DNA from: Bacteroidaceae bacterium
Lineage (GTDB): Bacteria; Bacteroidota; Bacteroidia; Bacteroidales; Bacteroidaceae
Direction: 5' to 3'
Length of the DNA: 12,165 nucleotides
NCBI GenBank assembly: GCA_023227685.1
Contig: JALNVG010000064.1
Coordinates: 1-12,165 of the forward strand
The position numbers were made by a program, and so were the translations under genes. This document shows, in pieces, positions 8,774 through 12,165 of this stretch (its first letter is position 1; each line of letters begins with the position of its first letter). A model generated the notes under the pieces. The model was not told where the DNA came from, searched no databases, and saw only the letters and a list, made by a program, of their open reading frames with translations.

Positions 8774-10120
8774 TTATTTATTATCCTTAATCAAACTATA
8801 TCCATTATAATAATCCACCAAACGATCTTTCATGAGATAAAGCATACGCTTCTGCAACAATGTTATGCGTGATTGCAACAATGTATTGGCACTGGTATGC
8901 ATATCGATGGCATTCAACATGCCCTCTTCGAATTTCCGCTTTGCCACATGGTAAGCCCAGGCGTCGGCATCAACTTTGTTTTGCATCTGAAGAATTTCCT
9001 TGACGTATCCGTTACGGTCCATTAACGCCTGCAGGATATCTGATTGCAACGTTCTCAAGGTTTCATCCTTTTCAAGAAGAGCTATCTTCACACTGTTGCC
9101 CGCCGTTCGCACATCACTTCGCGAAGTATGATCGAAAATCGGAATCTTGATTGTTGCAGCTACATATTCGCCTATATTGTTTTTTAACTGAGAATTAAAA
9201 GGAAGTGTGTTGGTGCCACTCGAAAAATTCCGGTAATAATTTGAGGTAACACCCGCCGAGAGAGAGATAGACGGCAACAACTTCCCCTTATTTATATTAT
9301 ATTGTAATCGATAATTTTCTACATTTAAAATGGCCGCACGTGCGGCGGGATTATTGACTGAAGCATAATTATATATATGATCTGCATCCTCAACCCGTAA
9401 GACAGGAGTGAGATGTTGCAATAAAGTATCTACCGCCAAGGTATCCGAGGTAGCAAAATTCATTGCCGATTTCAATTTCAATAATGCCGTATTGTATAGA
9501 TTTTGCTGATGAGTCAGGTTGTAATCATCTTCGGCCTCTTGCGCCCTTATCTCTGCCACGTCAGGCATTCCCTTGACACCGAGTTCTTTCTGACGCACTG
9601 TTTTATGCAGCAATAGCCGGCTGTCGGCCAACTTATCCGTAGCTAATTTAATACAACCCTCATCATAAACCACATCCACAAAAGCTTGCATCACTTCGAT
9701 GGCTTTATCATCTTTGGCTTTCTGGGTATCATTGAGCCCCTGCTGACGGTTGATTTTTGCCTGCTTCCAAAGATTGATGGTCTGTCCGCCGTCAAACAAA
9801 CTGAGAGAACTGTATAGTTCATAATAGTTATTAAACGTCGTGACGGTATTATATATATTCGTCTCCGGGTCAATACTACGCCCCCAATTATACTGTCCGC
9901 CTACACCAGCAGCAACAGTTGGGAAGAAAGAAGCAACAGCAGACTGATACTTAGCCTTGTACGTTGACGACTGATACTGTTTCTTTTTCACATCGGTACT
10001 ATGCACCAAGGCATAACGCATGCAATGATCCATAGTCCATAAAGGAGTTTTCTCCTGCGACGAAGCAACCGCAACCGTCAGACTCAAAACAACCATATTA
10101 AAAATTCTACTCGTATTCAT
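8774..10120 (-). CDS. TolC-family outer-membrane efflux channel protein
   Basis: This is the outer-membrane channel of the export machine, 448 residues from the ATG at 10120. The N-terminus (MNTSRIFNMVVLSLTVAVASSQEK) is a signal peptide with predicted cleavage near residues 20-22 and no lipobox cysteine, so it is a periplasm-crossing beta-barrel protein rather than a lipoprotein. The mature part shows two outer-membrane-efflux repeats: Ala/Gln-rich helices alternate with strands such as VAAGVGGQYNWGRSIDP and SISLSAGVTSNYYRNF, as in TolC/OprM-type trimers. A TTG directly before the ATG could extend the frame by one codon, but the ATG is preferred. It is the first gene of the unit, about 22 bases downstream of the predicted start of the sigma-54 promoter. 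The stop lies 8 bp before the fusion-protein gene. A GAGGA is present about 15 bases upstream of the ATG, too far for a standard Shine-Dalgarno. Confidence 0.93.
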   Translation of the reverse strand: MNTSRIFNMVVLSLTVAVASSQEKTPLWTMDHCMRYALVHSTDVKKKQYQSSTYKAKYQSAVASFFPTVAAGVGGQYNWGRSIDPETNIYNTVTTFNNYYELYSSLSLFDGGQTINLWKQAKINRQQGLNDTQKAKDDKAIEVMQAFVDVVYDEGCIKLATDKLADSRLLLHKTVRQKELGVKGMPDVAEIRAQEAEDDYNLTHQQNLYNTALLKLKSAMNFATSDTLAVDTLLQHLTPVLRVEDADHIYNYASVNNPAARAAILNVENYRLQYNINKGKLLPSISLSAGVTSNYYRNFSSGTNTLPFNSQLKNNIGEYVAATIKIPIFDHTSRSDVRTAGNSVKIALLEKDETLRTLQSDILQALMDRNGYVKEILQMQNKVDADAWAYHVAKRKFEEGMLNAIDMHTSANTLLQSRITLLQKRMLYLMKDRLVDYYNGYSLIKDNK

Positions 10121-10153
10121 CAATTTTATTTTATTTTCCTCACTATTCTAATG

Positions 10154-10169
10154 GCAAGGTGCGTGCCAA
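10154..10169 (-). promoter_or_regulatory. Sigma-54 (-24/-12) promoter of the export operon
   Basis: Read on the minus strand the sequence is TTGGCACGCACCTTGCCAT (10151-10169), which matches the RpoN consensus TGGCACG-N4-TTGC at every conserved position. The invariant GG and GC are separated by exactly 10 bases. Counting from the -12 C (10154), transcription should begin near 10142, giving a 22-base leader before the ATG of the TolC-like gene. The divergent neighbour encodes a sigma-54 activator, which independently supports the call. The promoter is seen in the sequence; its activity is inference. Confidence 0.9.
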
Positions 10170-10222
10170 AAACATAACGCATTGTATATCTATCAATTAG
10201 ATAAATATCAAATCTCCACAAG

Positions 10223-10239
10223 TGTCTAAATATTAGACA
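10223..10239. promoter_or_regulatory. Putative enhancer dyad 1 for the sigma-54 response regulator
   Basis: A perfect 7-bp inverted repeat, TGTCTAA-ATA-TTAGACA, is centred at 10231, about 89 bp upstream of the predicted operon start. It is the best copy of a dyad that recurs twice more in this region. Binding by the adjacent NtrC-type regulator is inferred from position, symmetry and repetition. Confidence 0.8.
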
Positions 10240-10243
10240 GCGG

Positions 10244-10260
10244 TGCCCAATAATTGGACA
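10244..10260. promoter_or_regulatory. Putative enhancer dyad 2
   Basis: TGCCCAA-TAA-TTGGACA has the same 7-3-7 layout as dyad 1, with one mismatch between its arms (C for T at the third base). Its centre, 10252, is 21 bp from that of dyad 1, about two helical turns, so both would face the same side of the DNA. This suits cooperative binding of activator dimers. Confidence 0.75.
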
Positions 10261-10282
10261 AACGAATTTCTTTTCTTTTTTC

Positions 10283-10299
10283 CGTCCAATATTTAGACA
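10283..10299. promoter_or_regulatory. Putative enhancer dyad 3
   Basis: CGTCCAA-TAT-TTAGACA is a third 7-3-7 dyad, centred at 10291, about 149 bp from the predicted sigma-54 start. It ends five bases before the suggested -33 element of the regulator gene, so occupancy here could also affect the regulator's own expression. That role is inference. Confidence 0.72.
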
Positions 10300-10303
10300 T
10301 CCG

Positions 10304-10335
10304 TTAGGAAAAGAAAAAGAAATATCCTATTTTTG
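10304..10335 (+). promoter_or_regulatory. Candidate Bacteroides-type housekeeping promoter of the regulator-kinase genes
   Basis: TATTTTTG (10328-10335) fits the Bacteroides -7 box TAnnTTTG. A weaker -33 match, TTAG (10304-10307, consensus TTTG), lies 20 bases upstream, within the accepted spacing. Transcription would begin near 10342 and leave a short leader before the ATG at 10371. The -7 match is good; the -33 match is partial. Confidence 0.55.
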
Positions 10336-10370
10336 CCTCATTATTACAGAATGACAGAGAACGAAAAGAA

Positions 10371-11729
10371 ATGGCAAAACAAGGAACAATATTAATAGTA
10401 GACGATAATCGCAGTATCTTAACAGCCGTACGAATGTTATTGGAGAATACATTTAAGGAAATACTCACCCTGAATAATCCGAACCAGATACCAACAACAC
10501 TTCATACAAAAAAGGTGGATGTGGTTTTGCTCGATATGAACTTCAGCAGCGGTATCAACAGCGGGAACGAAGGATTATTTTGGTTGCGGGAGATAAAAAA
10601 AATTCGTCCGGACATGCAAGTAGTCCTGTTCACCGCTTATGCCGACATTGATTTGGCGGTAAGCGGCATCAAGGAAGGGGCAACCGACTTTATCGTCAAG
10701 CCTTGGAATAATGCTAAAATGATTGATACGCTTCAGGCCGCCTATAGACAGGGACCGCATTCTTCGGGAAAGAAAGAGAAGAAAAAAGAAACTGAAGAAG
10801 AAGATACTTGTCAGATGTTTTGGGGCAAAAGCTACGAAATGCAGCAATTGCGCACAATGATAGAAAAAGTATCATGCACGGATGCCAACATCCTTATTAC
10901 CGGAGAGAATGGTACAGGCAAAGAACTATTAGCCAATGAGATACACCGCTTGTCGCCACGGCACAAGAAAGGACCGATGGTACCGGTTGATATGGGAGCA
11001 ATTACCGAGACCTTATTTGAAAGCGAATTATTCGGACACGTCAAAGGAGCCTTCACCGATGCGCAGACCGATCGTGCGGGAAAATTCGAAATTGCCGAAA
11101 ACGGAACGCTCTTCTTGGACGAAATAGGAAACCTTTCGTACCATCTGCAAGCCAAACTCCTGACCGTATTGCAGCGAAGAAGCATCGTACGGGTAGGAAG
11201 TAATACACCCATACCGATCAATATACGATTGATTTGTGCGACCAATCGCAATCTGGAAGAGATGGTAAACAAAGAATTGTTTCGTGAAGACTTGCTATAC
11301 CGCATCAATACCATCCAAGTAAAACTACCCGCTTTGCGCCAACGCAGTGAAGACATCGTTCCGCTGGCCGATATCTTTTTAAGCAAATATGCGGATCTTT
11401 ATAACAAGCCGCATTTTACACTGCAACCCGACGCACAAGAAAAGCTAAAGACACAACCATGGTATGGAAATATACGGGAACTGGAACATGTCATCGAAAA
11501 GACCGTCATCATGGGCGAAAGTCGCCTGATTAACGCCGATGACATCGATTGTCGTCCTCAAAGCAAACAAGAAAAGCCCCTGAACGAGGTCACCACCTTG
11601 GAAGAAATGGAATACCAGCTCATCAAAAATACCATTGAAAAACAAAACGGCAACCTCTCGATGGTAGCCTCACAACTGGGCATATCCAGACAGACCTTAT
11701 ACAATAAAATAAAACGATACGGCCTATGA
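10371..11729 (+). CDS. NtrC-family sigma-54-dependent response regulator
   Basis: This cytoplasmic activator has 452 residues. The N-terminal receiver domain (about 5-125) has acidic pocket D11/D12, phospho-acceptor D55 (LLDMNF), T88 and K110 (VKPW). The loop after D55 is extended compared with NtrC (NFSSGINSGNEGL). A highly charged linker (about 134-145, Lys/Glu) leads to the AAA+ domain (about 150-385) with Walker A GENGTGKE (178-185), sigma-54 contact loop GAFTDA (226-231) and Walker B GTLFLDE (245-251). A Fis-type helix-turn-helix closes the protein (about 410-452, GNLSMVASQLGISRQTLYNK). The contact loop has Asp in place of the usual second Gly (GAFTGA), while the key Phe and Thr are kept. 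It is divergent from the export operon, whose promoter is of the sigma-54 type with three dyads between them, so it most likely activates that operon when phosphorylated. The kinase gene overlaps its stop codon by ATGA. The start is the ATG at 10371; the next upstream ATG (10351) is in another frame. Confidence 0.96.
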   Translation: MAKQGTILIVDDNRSILTAVRMLLENTFKEILTLNNPNQIPTTLHTKKVDVVLLDMNFSSGINSGNEGLFWLREIKKIRPDMQVVLFTAYADIDLAVSGIKEGATDFIVKPWNNAKMIDTLQAAYRQGPHSSGKKEKKKETEEEDTCQMFWGKSYEMQQLRTMIEKVSCTDANILITGENGTGKELLANEIHRLSPRHKKGPMVPVDMGAITETLFESELFGHVKGAFTDAQTDRAGKFEIAENGTLFLDEIGNLSYHLQAKLLTVLQRRSIVRVGSNTPIPINIRLICATNRNLEEMVNKELFREDLLYRINTIQVKLPALRQRSEDIVPLADIFLSKYADLYNKPHFTLQPDAQEKLKTQPWYGNIRELEHVIEKTVIMGESRLINADDIDCRPQSKQEKPLNEVTTLEEMEYQLIKNTIEKQNGNLSMVASQLGISRQTLYNKIKRYGL

Positions 11730-12165
11730 TAAATATTCGCAAGATAGGAGGTTCACTGCACATCATCATTTATCTCACGGGATGGGCGGTGCTGACGGCA
11801 GTCATGGTGCTGACGGTCATCTATAAGCAATGGGTGTATCTTATCTTTGCGACAGGCCTGTGGGTGTATATGCTTCATGCTCTTTATGCCCTCTATCGGC
11901 GTAATGTGAAAAAGATAGCCTTCATGTTCGATGCTATCGACAATGCCGACTATGCATTCAAATACGCAACGGAACACACCTCATCGGATGATCTATTGGT
12001 CAACGAATCACTCAACCGTATCACACAAATTCTTCTTCAGGCACGCAGGGATGCACAGCAACGCGAAAAATACTATGAGCTGATTATCAATTCGGTGGAT
12101 ACGGGCATCATTGTCATAGACGAAAAAGGAAATGTCTATCAAACCAATCGGGAGGCACTGCGCCT
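11726..12165 (+). CDS. Membrane sensor histidine kinase with PAS domain (3' end missing)
   Basis: The frame opens with an ATG overlapping the regulator's stop (ATGA) and stays open for 146 codons to the window edge. Visible are a short basic N-terminus, two membrane segments (about 11-33 and 37-57) joined by only about three residues (KQW), a basic cytoplasmic exit (RRNVKK), a helical linker (about 64-113, HAMP-like or coiled coil) and the start of a PAS domain from about 115 (YYELIINSVDTGIIVIDEKGNVYQTN). The His-phosphotransfer and ATPase domains expected of a kinase would lie beyond the window, so the kinase call rests on this layout and on translational coupling to a response regulator (NtrY-like arrangement). 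The near absence of a periplasmic loop suggests sensing within the membrane or through the cytoplasmic PAS domain. A PAS protein of another type is possible but less likely. Confidence 0.85.
   Translation, partial: MINIRKIGGSLHIIIYLTGWAVLTAVMVLTVIYKQWVYLIFATGLWVYMLHALYALYRRNVKKIAFMFDAIDNADYAFKYATEHTSSDDLLVNESLNRITQILLQARRDAQQREKYYELIINSVDTGIIVIDEKGNVYQTNREALR

Noticed and set aside
8888..8903. TTGGCAC...TGC on the plus strand inside the TolC-like gene
   Set aside because: GG and GC are only 9 bases apart and it is antisense within coding DNA.
10121..10123. TTG start for the TolC-like gene
   Set aside because: The TTG lies directly before an ATG; the ATG start is more likely and gives an equally good signal peptide.
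10187..10203. Inverted repeat TATCTA-N5-TAGATA with an embedded TATCAA, considered as an IHF site between promoter and enhancers
   Set aside because: The location would suit DNA bending, but only part of the IHF consensus is present and such AT-rich short dyads are common by chance.
10351..10395. Small frame starting at ATG 10351 (about 14 codons) overlapping the regulator start
   Set aside because: It is very short, overlaps the regulator in another frame and shows no recognisable peptide; a leader peptide cannot be supported.
10832..11386. 184-codon open frame antisense to the response regulator
   Set aside because: It is a shadow of the strongly conserved AAA+ domain on the other strand, with no domain, start signal or composition of its own.

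Overview
The window looks like chromosomal DNA from a Bacteroides-type bacterium (phylum Bacteroidota). The evidence is moderate-to-low GC, AT-rich translation leaders with almost no Shine-Dalgarno signal, a TAnnTTTG-type -7 promoter box ahead of the regulator gene, roughly 780-residue duplicated MacB/FtsX permeases in tandem, and a DPP5-like S9 peptidase. The genus is an inference from these features, not an identification.

Layout. (1) Positions 1-1978, plus strand: the 3' part of an S9-family serine peptidase (dipeptidyl-peptidase 5/acylaminoacyl-peptidase type). Its 5' end lies outside the window. (2) Positions 1986-2029: a strong hairpin with flanking A and T tracts that can end transcription from both sides, between convergent genes. 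(3) Positions 2051-10120, minus strand: a tight five-gene transcription unit read in the order outer-membrane TolC-like channel, HlyD/MacA-like membrane fusion protein, two MacB/FtsX-type permeases, and a MacB/LolD-type ATPase. Gaps between genes are only 8-29 bp. (4) Positions 10121-10370: a compact divergent control region. (5) Positions 10371-12165, plus strand: an NtrC-type sigma-54 response regulator followed, with an ATGA start/stop overlap, by a membrane histidine kinase with a PAS domain that runs off the end of the window.

The most interesting part is the 250-bp control region. Reading toward the efflux genes there is an excellent -24/-12 (sigma-54) promoter, TTGGCACG-N4-TTGC, with its predicted start about 22 bases upstream of the TolC start codon. 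Between it and the regulator gene sit three 17-bp dyads of one form, TGTCYAA-N3-TTRGACA, about 89, 110 and 149 bp upstream of that predicted start, where enhancer sites for a sigma-54 activator usually lie. The divergent gene encodes exactly such an activator (receiver, AAA+ and Fis-type helix-turn-helix domains). Taken together, the sequence supports a self-contained circuit: kinase, phosphorylated response regulator, three enhancer dyads, sigma-54 promoter, and a tripartite ABC export machine spanning both membranes. The kinase has almost no periplasmic loop, so the signal may be sensed in the membrane or the cytoplasm. This could be an envelope-stress or toxic-compound response, but the exported substrate cannot be read from the sequence. 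No tRNA, rRNA, CRISPR array, insertion sequence or phage gene was seen.
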